Part shown: piece after piece, positions 50,355-62,425 of the stretch
Layout of the letters: each line of letters begins with the position of its first letter
Position numbering within the stretch: the first letter of the stretch is position 1
Assembly (NCBI GenBank): GCA_964019695.1
Contig: CAXHUL010000220.1
Location: 62,001-126,000, forward strand
Origin: Loripinus fragilis
Taxonomy: Eukaryota; Mollusca; Bivalvia; Lucinida; Lucinidae
Direction: 5' to 3'
DNA length: 64,000 bases
Position numbers and translations under genes: made by a program
Notes under the pieces: model-generated
Told to the model about the DNA's origin: nothing
Databases searched by the model: none
The model's input: the letters and a program-made list of their open reading frames with translations, nothing else

Positions 50355-50478
50355 GGAAGAGAGAGCTGGTTGTTTTGCTTAGTTTGTCTTCCTGGTGTCT
50401 CGTGGTTGTTGTGTGGCTCTTCCTCGCGGCGCCATGGGTTTGTCTCTGGTATTTCCTGATCATACTCACTTACTATTT
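50355..50478 (+). repeat. Dispersed repeat shared with 4457-4603
   Basis: It shares GTCTTCCTGGTG, CTCTTCCTCGCGG and CTGATCATACTCACTTACT in order with 4457-4603. GGACACCGGCTCAT just after it occurs inverted near 6340-6352, so the family is larger than this core. Confidence 0.6.
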
Positions 50479-50760
50479 TTGTACTGGACAGTGGACACCG
50501 GCTCATGTATCATGATAATCCAAATAGACTAGCATCGTCTTCAGAATCTGTGTCTTTTACTAAAAAAACTTGCACTTACTTGTGGGACCTTTACAGTGAA
50601 ACTGGACACACGTGATGGATGGGGACATTCATTCATGTGGACATTTTGTTGCGTCATGATGACACATTAGTGGCCTGTCAGTTGTTTAATCTTCACCTTC
50701 AGGTCAATTGTGGTCACTTTTGTGCTTTATTCTATTTTAATATTTGTTTTATTTTTATGT

Positions 50761-50762
<2 letters not shown>

Positions 50763-50799
<37 letters not shown>
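50763..50799. repeat. (GA)n microsatellite
   Basis: 37 bases of GA. Confidence 0.98.
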
Positions 50800-50803
<4 letters not shown>

Positions 50804-50816
50804 AGGGTATGAGGGT

Positions 50817-50840
50817 ACTACTAGTAGTAGAAATTCAAAT

Positions 50841-50907
<67 letters not shown>

Positions 50908-50983
50908 CAGCAGCAGCAGCAGCAGCAGAAGCAGTAGCAGTAGCAGTAGCAGTAGCAGTAGCAGAAGCAACAGCAACAGCAGT

Positions 50984-51035
<52 letters not shown>

Positions 51036-51141
51036 GCAGCAGTAGCAGTAGCAGTAGTAGTAGCAGTAGCAGTAGTAGTAGCAGTAGCAGTAGTAGTGGT
51101 GGTGGTTGTGGTACCGTGGTGGTGGTGGTGGTAGTGGTACA
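50817..51141. repeat. (GTA/GCA/GGT)n trinucleotide array
   Basis: About 325 bases of trinucleotides: GTA first, then a GCA-rich centre with GAA and ACA variants, then GTA/GCA mixtures and GGT at the right end. Minus-strand poly-Leu and poly-Thr/Ala open frames are products of the repeat. Confidence 0.97.
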
Positions 51142-51851
51142 TAAGAATATTTTCTTTATCAACCGTCTCCACATATAAATAAGAAAATTATTTTTTAATC
51201 AGGCTTGCTGAGCGAGTTACTTTAGTGGCTCTGGTCAGGCAACGACTGATCTGTGTGTACATTGCTTGCCTACATGTATGTCCCATAAAAACGCTTAGTT
51301 CAGCCTCGAAGCAATGTTCTTTCGAGGTTTAGCTGTAGTCCTCGCTTTGCGTGACCCCTCGATATCCAATGGACCATCCCAAGTTTATTGTATCAAACAG
51401 GAGGAATAATCCATTAGTACATAAAGGGTTAATTAAATAGGACAGACTACTACTTAACGGCAACCTGATTATAGCATGGCATTCGGATCATCCCTGGGAT
51501 AATCAGTGCTGCCTGGTTAAAACGTCCCGATATGACTGAAAAATTGTTGTCTTGGACATAAAGCATTGTTGTCTTGAACACAATCAAAAGAAATTTTGGT
51601 AACTGCGCTAATACACCCTATTTTCATTCAAAACGGCGCAACTTATCTGACATAACCCGCCACCCCTAGGAGTAATGTAATCGTCCAACAGCGGCAAGTT
51701 TCAGTTCCCGATTGAAGTCGTGTTGATCAATCAATGAGTACACAGTGTGAACGTGAAAGTATGTTTGGTGGGGGAAAACGTTCAAAGAAGGATTTATTTC
51801 GGGTGTAATTCTGGATATTTGTTGATTAAATGCTAAAATAAACCAGAAAGG
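51142..51851 (+). other. Upstream region of the candidate first exon
   Basis: No repeat structure was seen. The last 200 bases would be promoter and 5' UTR of the exon at 51852. There is an in-frame TAA at 51834-51836 and no clear TATA box. Confidence 0.4.
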
Positions 51852-51966
51852 ATGGCGAAGATGAAATTGGAGCAATTTGGATTTGTTAGAAGAGTGTTTA
51901 TTTCCGTGGAAATCATCGTCTCGTTTATTTGTTTACAAATTGGACAAACACATGGCCTGGATTTAT
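51852..51966 (+). CDS. Candidate first coding exon with signal peptide
   Basis: The ATG at 51852 has a strong Kozak context (A at -3, G at +4) and an upstream in-frame stop at 51834. 38 codons plus one base run to a donor reading TTTAT/GTGAGT. The protein starts with a basic region (residues 1-14, two Lys and two Arg), then a hydrophobic core (about 15-31), then a short polar segment ending Thr-His-Gly, which is the layout of a secretory signal peptide. So this is probably exon 1 of a secreted or type I membrane protein. No homologue is recognised. The next exon must supply two bases to complete the codon, and no convincing candidate was found to the end of the window. A signal-like frame can arise by chance, so the call is moderate. 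Confidence 0.55.
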
Positions 51967-52980
51967 GTGAGTAAATTTTTGCGTAGACAAGATTTGTAAT
52001 CTTTGATAATTCTTAATTCAGATATCTAAACCATTATTTTTGTCGTATTCGTGTGTAAAAGAAAACAAGATACGTAGAAAACCAACTTTAAAGTGATTTG
52101 ATGAATAATGTATGGGATGGTTCCCTAAATATCCAATTTTGACTGGAGATGCTTGAAAATTGTAATATTTGACCACTATATATAACATCTTTTGACAAAA
52201 AAAAATGTTTGTGGAAAGGATAGGTTGGATCAAAGTTTATATATATGTAGGGGAATGGCTGGAAAGGGAAATTCCCATAAAACTGTACTGTACTAAAAAA
52301 AAATTTAGGGTCGGCAGCAACTCAATAAAAGAAATATCATCCATCACCAAGAAAGGGTTGAGCTGGTTTGAAATGTCATACTTACCACATCATTTCCAGG
52401 TGAAAATACAGTAATCGGCAACAGTCACAAGGGCAAAAAGGCACCACCCTGGCTAAATCATCTGTATACGTCAATGTTTAATATTTAATTGTCCACTCAA
52501 TTCAGACCTAGCAGGTTGGCATGTGCGCCCAGCAAAAACTCAGATCAGTCTGCACAGTCTGATCAGTCTTCGATGGACACTCTATGGGCAGCTTTAGACG
52601 GAAAACGCACATGCAAACTGTACCTTATGCTGATGATTATGAATAGGTTTTTAAGACCCATCTAGCCCACTAAGGGTAAAGGAGGAAAATCTATAGAATA
52701 AACATCAAGATGCTTTTTGCTTTGTTTTCTCCAATATTATTGATTATGTTGGGAATCCAGCTGAACTGAGACGGAATAGCATTAGCTCAAGGTCACCATG
52801 TCACTTAGTACTGATAATAAGCTGGTTTTGTCCGTACTTTTTGGGCCATATTATAAAATTTGCCAATTTCCTGCGTTTTGAGGCTTTAATTACCCATCCA
52901 TGAATAGAATATCATAAGGCTGTTAAACAAGCACCAAACTTAGGACCAAATCTTAACCCATTTCAAGTTTTCCTAAAAAT

Positions 52981-53124
52981 ATAATTTTATGCATTTTGAA
53001 AGGCAAAATGCCTTTCAAAAAGCATTAAATTGTATATTTATTCCAGAAAAAAAATATGTGTGCCTACCCTACCTAAAATTTTCAGACCCGTTACCCTGAA
53101 ACACACTTATTATTTTATTTGGCC
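52981..53124 (-). mobile_element. Copy of the GGCCAAATAAAA MITE, minus orientation
   Basis: Read on the minus strand, GGCCAAATAAAATAATAAGT, GTGTTTCAGGGTAACGGGTC and TTTTAGGTAGGG match 56551-56802. It contains a perfect 12 bp stem with a 3-base loop at 52994-53020 (TTTTGAAAGGCA arm). Confidence 0.75.
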
Positions 53125-53724
53125 TTATCTTAAATGCTAGCAGTTTGGACCCAGGCCAGATCTGACAGGTCGGACAAAATTTCATAAACTCTTTGACACT
53201 CAGAAAATAAATAAACACTATATTACTGATATTCAGTTGTGCTAGAGGAGTAAATTTTGGTCCAAGACTTCACCCTACATATATACTTTGTGTATACGAG
53301 CAATGAAGGTTCTGGTGAGCCTCAGTACATAATGCGGGTAAATGCGCAGACTCAACCTGAGCCTTCGTTGCTAGACAATTAATGCATCTGCTGAGTACCA
53401 AAATCACACATGCTGGCCCATATGAAACGTTGTCTTCAGCAAATTTTAGGTCACTCCAGACCGCTTTAACTGGTAAAACTTGATACCTGGTGGTGGGCTG
53501 GGAGGTTCAAAATGTTGAATTAAAAGCCACAGGGCATGAAGACATAGCGTGTCAATATTGTAACAAAATGGCATTGACTGGGGTGTCAAAATCAAGGATT
53601 GATAATAATCATTCATTTTAATTATACTTTAAGAGGACTATATCAGAAGAGTTTAATTGTTTGAAGGAAAAAAGTTTATCAATCTGTGGCACACTTCAAC
53701 ATTGTTTGGGTTTTCACTGCATCC

Positions 53725-53920
53725 CCAGACCTCCAGATGAGAGGGCATAATTGAATTATATTTTTCCTATTTTGGACCAATTCATATGTTGTTATTATTG
53801 TGTCACAAAAGAAATTAACCGCGAATGAATTGGCTCTTTTGAGCACCCAAAACACATGTTAAAACTGACAGCAAATATTATTCACAATTTTATGTTCAAA
53901 AATTTGTTTATCTATAGGCT
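53725..53920 (+). mobile_element. CCTCCAGATAAGAG family MITE copy
   Basis: CCTCCAGATGAGAGGGCATA, CCAATTCATATGTTGT, CTCTTTTGAGCACCCAAAAC and ACATGTTAAAACTGACAG occur in family order. The core is diverged. Confidence 0.7.
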
Positions 53921-54774
53921 ATCTGCGTAATTCAAATTGGGTACTCAAATAGACACTTTGTTCAGAGCACTTTTAATCTTCTAAGTTTTTCTACAGCTCT
54001 GCATCTTCATTTGGTACGGATCCGTCATTTGATTCCTTTTGTACCTGTACATTTGTCCTATTTTCTACATCATGTATACACATTTTCATAGTGCCCTAGT
54101 TGTTTTTTTACTATACATCGTAATAATTGTATGCATAACTAATGGTAGGTCCGGTGGTGTGGTGGAGGATGTTGGGTTTGGCTTGATAGGCCTATGGTGC
54201 ATCAAAATTTTTCAAGATTCGATCTTGCTCTGTACATAATGTAGTTGAACAGGCTGGTTTGAGTCTTTTCTTGTCCTCAACCCTGCGTGAACTTAAATAA
54301 CTAAATTAATGAAGCCTGGATGTACAATGTTTGATTGTATGTACACTAAAAATTGGAAAGGAGTACATAAAAATGTCCTGCTTTCTTAAGTTGCTCTTGG
54401 AATGAAAAAGAATATTAGTTTTGTTACTGAATTTTAATTGCTGTAATACCAGTTAGACACACTACATGACAGCTGAAAAATCACTTAATCCAGATCTGCT
54501 GAGATCTCAGACTGACTGTGTTATATGGTCACAGAACGTGGGAACATACATTTAACTTTTTGAATCACAACCAAAATCTTTTCATGTGGTGTGATGAAAT
54601 ATTTGGCAACACCTGCAGAACTCAGGCCTCCAGATCAGACGGGAGTGATTCGAAAGTATTTTTACTATTTCTCGCAACAACAATAACAACAATATAAATA
54701 AATAAAGTGCTATGGTTCAATAAAAAAATGCTGATTGCGATTCTTATTTCTCCATTTATATAGGACTAAGCTTT

Positions 54775-54945
54775 AATTAAGAGTGCGTAACGAAAATTTG
54801 ATTTTCTTGTTTCTCAACCAAAGCATATGTTGTGGGTACTCAAAAGAACCGTCTCAATGAGACGGTTCTTTTGTGCATCCAAAACATATGTTAAAACTGG
54901 TGGGTAAGAAAATATGTACATCTTTTCACTTATCTAAACCTGTGT
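54775..54945 (+). mobile_element. CCTCCAGATAAGAG family MITE copy
   Basis: TTAAGAGTGCGTAACGAAAA, TTTCTCAACCAAAGCATATG, TTGTGGGTACTCAAAAGAAC and the core hairpin CCGTCTCA/TGAGACGG are followed by TTCTTTTG, ACATATGTTAAAACTGG and CTTATCTAAACC. A CCTCCAGATCAGACGGGAG start at 54628 may be the displaced left end of this or another copy. Confidence 0.85.
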
Positions 54946-55129
54946 GTATAAATTTGTGCCTTTGGTGCTTGCGTACTCAAAGTTTGGAAGTAGATTTAAG
55001 ATTCAGACCCAAGATGAGGCCTCTAGGTCTAGTGTGTCTAGTCTCACTTTATATGCATGTGTTTATTTTGCTAGTGGCGACTTTTGTCATCTGCTCATTC
55101 AACGGCAATAACCTTAATTTTGCAAACTG

Positions 55130-55184
55130 AGTTTGGACCCAGATCAGGACCGACAAAATGACGGTCCTGATCTGGATCCAAACT
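55130..55184. repeat. 55 bp hairpin with 23 bp arms
   Basis: AGTTTGGACCCAGATCAGGA then CCG pairs with CGG then TCCTGATCTGGATCCAAACT with one mismatch, around a 9-base loop. GTTTGGATCCAGA words recur near 45287, 45611 and 63229, so this is another dispersed palindromic family. Confidence 0.85.
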
Positions 55185-55420
55185 GCTTGCCACTCAGTTA
55201 GTGTTCCTGAAAGAAATGCATGAAAAAGTACCCAGCATGCAAAGAGTTAAAAGGTGACTGTGTATATGATTGTACCCCAGATTTTAGACTGATAGAGCTG
55301 TATTCTTGTTGGATACCCCTCCTATCTGGGGCTGTGGCTTATAGAAACACTTATCTGGAGTGCAGGTGAAACTGTATACTAGCTGTGTTCTGTTTCATCT
55401 AGAAATAATGTCTGGCTCCA

Positions 55421-55607
55421 GGCCTCCAGATAAGAGTGCGTATTGGAAAATTATTTTCTTTATTTCTCATCCAAAACATATGTTGTGGGTACTCATAAGA
55501 ACCGTCTCATTGAGACGGTTCTTTTGAGCACCCAAAACACATGTTTAAATAAATAGGTAAGAAAATAATTAAAATTTTACGCAAATAAAATGTCCTTATC
55601 TGGATCT
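55421..55607 (+). mobile_element. CCTCCAGATAAGAG family MITE, best-preserved copy
   Basis: It starts GGCCTCCAGATAAGAGTGCG, with a central AAGAACCGTCTCA/TGAGACGGTTCTT hairpin, GAGCACCCAAAACACATG, and an end TCCTTATCTGGATC that is complementary to the start. This copy serves as the reference for the family. Confidence 0.9.
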
Positions 55608-55849
55608 ATGTGGCTCTGTGAGTCAGCTACTCTCAGAGAGCTAAGATGACAAGTGATAATTAACCATTCTCTTACTGAATTCACAAACATGTCCGCGGTG
55701 AGGCTGCATGTAATATTTATTGACATAGTTTCCAAATCTGATATCAAACAGGTCAGGTTCTGATTAGCAGTATGTGGCTTCACTGGTTAAAAATTAAAAT
55801 AATGACTGCACTCCGGATTATAAAATCAAAACAAATTAAGTTTCTTATT

Positions 55850-55990
55850 CCTAGATAAGCGGAGTATCTGAATGTCATGTTGGCTTATAACATAGATTGT
55901 GGGTACTCATTTGAATTTAGGGTCTTCATGGGATCTTTCTGAAATGAGCACCCTGACGCCAACAAAAGTTTTCATTAATATTGATAGTTT
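55850..55990 (+). mobile_element. Eroded copy of the same MITE family
   Basis: CATAGATTGTGGGTACTCAT and TGAGCACCC are kept in order, but the core hairpin is replaced by GGGTCTTCATGGGATC. Low similarity. Confidence 0.4.
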
Positions 55991-56550
55991 TGTTTGAATA
56001 AAATTTAATGGCATCATAATCTAAAGCCTCGAGATCAATGCTAATTTGCATATTGCTATAAATACAGTAACACAATAGTGATGGATTCGGAAGATAAAGG
56101 CATCATATGTCATTGTAACTGCAACAATAATCCAATATTTATGTTCCAATTATTAATGAAATTTACTAAATCAATGGCTGACTACCTCACTTGAGACCTT
56201 GAAACTGCTGGAGGGCCTGTTTTGAGAATATATAATGAATTTTTCATGCATATCTGATTTGAATATTTAGATATATAACCAACTTACCAAGTATTAGCTA
56301 GCTTGACCTGAGTACCAATAAACTTAGCAAATCATGTGACACAAAAGATTTTTTCCGAAAAGAAAAGACAAAAAGTATTATTTTGTGGATTTTGTTAAAT
56401 TGATTCATATACTAATATACAAATGAGCATTATCATTTAATACAAACGTACATTAGCATGTTTTCATTGATATATTGATCATAAATTATAGTATTGATAG
56501 AAATCAATATTATCACTAATTGACTAAAACAAAGACAATTAATTAGTCCT

Positions 56551-56802
56551 AGGCCAAATAAAAAATAAGTGTGTTTCGGGTAACAGGTCTGAAGATTTTA
56601 GGTATTAATTGGCACACATATTTTTTTTCTGGACAAAGATATAATTCTATGCATTTTGAGGGGTATTTCATTTCGCCTTTCAAAATGCATTAATAATATT
56701 TTTCCAGAAAACCTGAAAGAGTTTTAGGTTTCCCCAGTAAATTTAGGTATATATGGTCGCCCGGTTACCCTCACTAAACAAAGGTATTTTTTTATTTGCC
56801 CT
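56551..56802 (+). mobile_element. GGCCAAATAAAA MITE, complete copy
   Basis: The left end AGGCCAAATAAAAAATAAGT with GGGTAAC is mirrored on the right by GGTTACCC and TTTTTTTATTTGCCCTA. About 252 bp. A related end (GTAGGCACC, GGGTAGGGTAACCGG) occurs near 63629-63675. Confidence 0.7.
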
Positions 56803-57254
56803 ATTTTTATATTTTGTACCATCAATATTTGTGTTGGGCGGAACATTTTCATTTTTTGTAGGATACAGTCATGCGCTATACCTTTTAGTGTGGTCTGTTG
56901 CTTGTGGCTTTACATGTTTTATGTGATGATATAAAAGGATTGCCTTCAGTTTAAAATTGATTTTCCACTTTATTGTTTGGTCATTTAAACTCATTTCCTT
57001 TGGTTTGTGTATTTAATTAAGCTGAAGTACATTGAACTTGAGTTTTACCACAGTGACAGATCAAGTGGTTGCAGAATGTCCAGCCACTCATTATATCAGA
57101 TTTTAGGCATTAAAATGCTAATGCCAGCTGGCCTCTAGACTGGCATCAGTCCGCTAAATATATATATAATTACATATATAATAATATTTAACTGTGAAAA
57201 AAATGTTTACTAAAAAAAATTGACATTAGAGACTGGGACCAGTCTAGCTGGCCT

Positions 57255-57255
<1 letters not shown>

Positions 57256-57286
<31 letters not shown>
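57256..57286. repeat. (TA)n microsatellite
   Basis: 31 bases of TA, next to a small GCCAGCTGGCCTC-type repeat pair (57124 and about 57245). Confidence 0.95.
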
Positions 57287-57290
<4 letters not shown>

Positions 57291-57703
57291 GAGGCATCAC
57301 AAATTATGAAAGTAGATGAAGTTAGGTTACGGTAGATCCGCCTGTTCTAAAATTTTGAACACTATAATAGTATGTTGCCAAATGATAGGGGAAGGCCTAA
57401 GGCAAGCAGTCTCGGCAGACCCAAATGATATTAATCAGACTGCTTCTATAGATTAGCAGTCAGACTCTGATCAGGGTCTTCCATGTTTGCTATTCTGTCA
57501 AGCATTTTGTTAATTGAAATTCCAGGCTTAATTTTCCAGCCCTGAAAATAAACCATCATTTTATTTCACAAAAAAAAGAGTAAAATGCTTGGGATTTTAG
57601 AACATTTAATACTGTATGTCTAGTACATGTACAGCAGTGATTCAAAGGTGCTCACATTGAAACTAATTGACTTGTGCGCTATAGATGCGATAAGTTCCAA
57701 GAA

Positions 57704-57900
57704 GCAGTGGCTCAGTGGTAGAGTGTTTGACTCGAGACCGAGAGGCTGCGGGTTCGAGTCTCACCGGCTACAATGCGTTGTGGTCCTTGAGCAAGACACA
57801 TCATGTATCCTAGCTTAGTACTGGTTCAACCCAGGAAGACCCGTCCCTGTTTAACTGAAAGAATGTTGATGAGACGTAAACAATCAAATCAAAATCAAAA
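57704..57900 (+). mobile_element. Complete tRNA-derived SINE
   Basis: The tRNA-like head has an A box (TGGCTCAGTGG, 57708-57718) and a B box (GGTTCGAGTCT, 57751-57761), the internal RNA polymerase III promoter. The body contains GTGGTCCTTGAGCAAGACAC, a phrase typical of conserved central domains in several metazoan SINE superfamilies. The tail ends in AATCAAATCAAAATCAAAA. A 12 bp target duplication (AAGTTCCAAGAA) flanks it at 57692-57703 and 57901-57912, so it is a full-length, LINE-mobilised insertion. It is not a functional tRNA: the acceptor stem does not pair. Confidence 0.93.
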
Positions 57901-58544
57901 AAGTTCCAAGAAACTCAGTTATCTTAGTTCCTCATGAAACTATAATGGCAACAAACTGAAATTTATTTAATTTGAGCCCCCTACTTTGGGTAACATTTTT
58001 ACAGCTTTTCTCAATGTGCAGTGCATCATAATGTCTAATTGGATGACTGGTAGCAGATGCAAGGATGCAGACATGTTGTAAATGAAACTTGTCACTGGGT
58101 GTAAGCTAAGGAATTGTTCGCAATTTTGACGCATTTAGTGCCAACATAACATTGTCTGTCATTTATTACTTACTGCTTGTTTGGGGGTGACTATTTGATT
58201 TTTAAGAGGGTGGAGAGTGGGGGGTAGGGGTGTGAGAATTCTTTGTTGTGTTATGAAAAAGGGATTCATTGTGTTTGTTCATCATCAACCGTCTAGATAG
58301 GATTTTTTAAGCATAAATTTGCAATTATTTCCTAATACCCATCAGAACTTCAAAACATATATGTGTTATGATCTAAGAGGTTAGCCAATGGAAACCGTAT
58401 AGCCCAAGCGCTAGAACATGATAGTCGTATAGCAGTTGCAGATATAGATTTGGGTATTTTCAAAAAGAGGAAGCTTGCTTGTTTTTCTGGTGTTATAGAA
58501 TACTAAACATTATTGAAAGAGCGCGCCTTTTGGTTTCTTATTAT

Positions 58545-58700
58545 TCCCCAAAACAATATCTCACAGCAATTTGTTACATATGTTTTGGGTTCCCAAAAGA
58601 ACCATCTCATTGAGATGGTTCTTTTGAGCAACCACAATATGTGTTTTGGTTGAAAAATAAGATTTTTTTTTTATTACTGCATGCACACTAATTCTGCCAA
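58545..58700 (-). mobile_element. CCTCCAGATAAGAG family MITE copy, minus orientation
   Basis: ACATATGTTTTGGGTTCCCA, the hairpin GAACCATCTCA/TGAGATGGTTC, and CACAATATGTGTTTTGGTTG are the family core in reverse. The stem carries paired changes (G to A and C to T), so pairing is kept. Confidence 0.8.
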
Positions 58701-61700
58701 CCAAAATTGTTACATTACAAACAGTATATACTGAGGCAACTGGACTGATGGATGCCTGATTACATGTATAAGACCATATATTTGAAGGTTTTGGAGCTGC
58801 CTAAAGTTCAAATAAACTAAATGATGCCAAATGATGCCAACTTGAAATCTGATATTAGACCAATAAACAATATTTAGTATATGGCAGTGGCAACCAGATT
58901 AGATCTCTTGTGTATATAGAGCTGGACACTCAGAGGATTCCAAGTATTGCTGTCCCTGAAGATTGTTTTTACCTTAAAAAACAGTGTAGAGCCTGATATA
59001 ATGCTGCATATTTAACCGTTTTTATCAACGTTTCCAGTGAGTCATAATACAGCTATTAGCTATTGCATTTTCTGATTCAATATGAGTAACCCCACCCACT
59101 TGGTTTGCAATAATCTTTTTGAAGCCAGCTAGTCTGATGCTGCTACTGCTTACTTTACTGTTTTGACCAAAGACTATAGATAAAGTTTACAGTTTTCCAG
59201 CTAGTATACAAAAGGTTAGATATTATGTGCATTTTCGGATTCAGTAGTATAGTTACCCCACCCACTTGGTTGTTTGCAATAATCTTTTTGAAATTGGTAT
59301 ATGTATTTCATTTATGCCAGGCTAGTTAAACTCTTTGCTGAAAATCATATTTCGAACCTCAAAAAGTATAGACTCTGTTCACAGGACCCTGATGCACTGG
59401 GTCTACCATGTATGCTAATAAATGGGTCAAATTGTATTTGCTTCAAGAAAATATTAACACTGCATTAGAAAATACAAGCACTTATATTAATTCTTCTAAA
59501 ATTCAGTGGTATTATTTTGTCCAATGGTCCAATTTTACCAGTGAAGAGCAGATATATTTTGTGCAGCCCCCTTTTAAACTTAGTTCAGTCAGTAGTTAAC
59601 CCTCATAGAATATTGAAGCGACTAGCTAGCAAAGGCTCTGATCAGACTGTGAGTATGCTCAGGCTGATCCGAGGCTTAATGCTGGTGGCACAAAAAATTA
59701 CCACATTGCCGTGGCTCATATTTTGTTTACACAGTCAATTATTATTATTTACCCCACCCACTGAGTTGACATTTGGGATATTGATACTAAGTGGTGATGA
59801 TCATCATAAATAGGAAATGATTAGACATTAATAATTCACACCTACCCTCTAACTAGGCATACCAAAATTACCAGCATGATGTCAGGGCCATGGGCCTCAC
59901 TTATCTGATCTTAAACTCCCCAGTAATGATACATTTCTCAGTGAGAAGTAAGAAAACTCTTTTTTGACAGATCAAGATTTGCTGCATTGGTTACAGAAAA
60001 AAGAGAGTTTCTTAGGATGTTTTCCAAATTTCTCAGTCATGAAATTATACATAAATTGTTTTATGAATGGTCTAGCTACAATTAATGTATTGGTAACTGC
60101 ATGAGTTTGTCCAGATTTGCAAATTGCATTTAAAAGGTCTAGCTAAGTATACTCTCATCTGGGTGCAGTCCTTATCTATTTCAAGAAAGGCACCTGATCA
60201 AATAGCCAGTCCTACAAGCTTCCTGTCACCACATTTTTGTCATTGTGCAATGTGGTCCTCGAAGGAAAATATTCGCAATTTTTACGGCCAAAATTTTTGT
60301 TTAACTAAACTAATATGAATTATACAGTAGGGTTTCATTTTTGTTACTGGAAAATATGTCTAGCACTTCATTATAATAGCTAAGCAAACTAACCAGCAAA
60401 AGTTAATGCCCTCTGATTAAATAATTTAAAGAAAATATTTTATTTAGCACAAATGAACTGTTTTCCATGGAAAAGTTAAGCCGGAAAATCTTATGTTTGG
60501 ACACTTCATAACAGACCACTTGTAAAATTGTAAATCGATCAAAGTTATTATATCTTAAATCCATACAATAAATAGGTTATGACACCCAATCATAATGGAG
60601 TATAATCCAATGAAAATATTGGAGTTCAAATATTGACTTGTTAATCCTGCTAAAAAGCTTAAAAAATATTTTTGTAACCATTTTGGAAATTGGATATTCC
60701 TATATGAATATATAACAAGAAAAACTATAACATGTGTTACATGTTATAAACGGCGTTGTTAAAAGGTTCTTATGAGTAATAATAGATGAAGGATAATAAT
60801 GAAGTTTTTTTCACAATAAGATATACATTGAAGCAGCTTTGAATTGAGTCATTAAATGCTTGACGTTTCGCTAACACATAAACTATTCAATCAGACGGTG
60901 ATGGGGAAGCAAGCTTTTGTGAAAGCTTATGCTTGTTTTCAAACCACAGTGTCACCGAGACCCTTCGATTATGAATACATAAATATTAGACTTCTTCCTT
61001 AACATAACAGCTTAGTATTAACAGCAAAGTAGTTATGTTGTAGATTTCTTCTGTTTGTGGACCCTGCCAACAAGGCAGCCAGATATATGTGTCTTTATCA
61101 TTAAACATACAGTTTATATATCTCGCAATCAGTTGTGTGTCACACACTAAAAACAGCTTTGAATACAATCCCCTTGATTCATACATATCGACAGGAGGCT
61201 TATGTTTAAACATGGAATGGCATGGAGCCATAGGGTAACGGTATTAGGAGTTGTGTGTGGCGTATTAATTCATTTATTAAAAATCTTTTTATAAGTGAAA
61301 TTCATAGTCCCTTCTCTAAGAAGTCAGAAGATGACCTCTATGTGACTGGGTATTGATCACAGAAAATCAAAAGTCATAAATAATATTTTTATGCATTTTT
61401 AAGAAGACCCTATAATGAACATCTGATCTAATTTTCAGGTCGATATTTGCATTTAAAATACCATTTTGATGCTTGCAAACTTTGGTACCGGAATTTGGTC
61501 CCGAGTCCCGGGTATTGGTCCTGGCTTTTATTCCTTCCCAAAAATGACCTTTAATGAAAATCAATACTTGTTATCTTCAGTCTTATGAAAACCAATAATA
61601 CTTGTCCGCGCGGAAAGAAAAAGCCGAAAGTTCGTGACTTCAAAAAAAATATCCCATGCATTTTCCTCCTTTAGATGGAAATAAATCAAACCCCAGTCAT

Positions 61701-62119
61701 GAATTTGCAGGTGATAAGAAAAATCTACTATCATGATGATGCTTCCGCAATTGACACATGTATGCCTCAATGACATCGAAACAACAAATCGAATGACCTA
61801 TTTTCCGTGTTTTGCCATTAATCTTTGTTAAGTGAGATAATTTTCTCTGCTTATTCATATTTTCTGCTTGCAGGCCTATTGTCGGTTCTGTTTGTTTGTT
61901 TTACATTTTCTTGCTCCTATTTTCTAATAAAATGAAAAGTTTGTTTCTGTTTTTTGGTGAAACGAAACAGTTTAACCACGCACACTGATATAGAAAGAAT
62001 GACGTCACAATGATTTATAAAATCTACAGAAAATCAAAACTTTGCTGGTTTACATGTAAATTGCCAAATCAAAATCATAACACGTTCAACATTAATCCTT
62101 GCTCTGCACACAGATTTAT

Positions 62120-62270
62120 GGGCGGGCCCCCAGATTTTTTTTCTCAACCAAAACATATGTTGTAGGTACGCATAAGAACCGTTTGTATGAGACGGTTCTT
62201 TTGAGCACCCAAAACACATGTTTAAACTGATACCGCAATTCTATGCCAACATTTTTGCTTAACTGGCCCT
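62120..62270 (+). mobile_element. CCTCCAGATAAGAG family MITE copy
   Basis: CCCCCAGATTTTTTTTCTCA, ACCAAAACATATGTTGTAGG, the core CCGTTTGTATGAGACGG, GAGCACCCAAAACACATG and TTTTTGCTTAACTGGCCC occur in family order. Confidence 0.85.
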
Positions 62271-62339
62271 ATGTATGGGTATTAAAATTGTTGGATAACC
62301 AAATAATTTGACTGAAATTATCAGGATTTTCTAAATAAT

Positions 62340-62425
62340 CTGTACATTCTGTTGGTTTTGGGTGCTTAAAAGAACCATCTCATTGAGACGGTTCCTTTGA
62401 GGTTCCATAACATATGCATGGGTGA
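62340..62425 (+). mobile_element. Core fragment of the same MITE family
   Basis: TTTTGGGTGCTTAAAAGAAC, CATCTCATTGAGACGGTTCC and CATAACATATGCATGGGTGA, without recognisable outer ends. Confidence 0.7.

Larger units (their letters stand above)
51967..57691 (+). other. Probable intron or intergenic DNA rich in short elements
   Basis: If the exon at 51852 is real, this is its first intron, which would exceed 12 kb. It contains several MITE copies and hairpins listed separately. Open frames such as 54039-54239 and 55577-55783 show no domain. A CTACAG acceptor-like site at 53998 could open a phase-compatible frame of about 31 codons, but nothing further supports it. Confidence 0.4.

Noticed and set aside
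50732..51174. Poly-Leu and poly-Thr/Ala open frames
   Set aside because: Direct translation of the trinucleotide array in different frames.
57704..57775. tRNA gene
   Set aside because: A and B boxes are present but the acceptor ends do not pair, and the sequence continues into a SINE body with target duplications.
60986..61231. 81-codon minus-strand open frame starting MAPCHSMF
   Set aside because: Reasonable composition, but no domain, no Kozak or splice support, and frames of this length occur by chance in this window.
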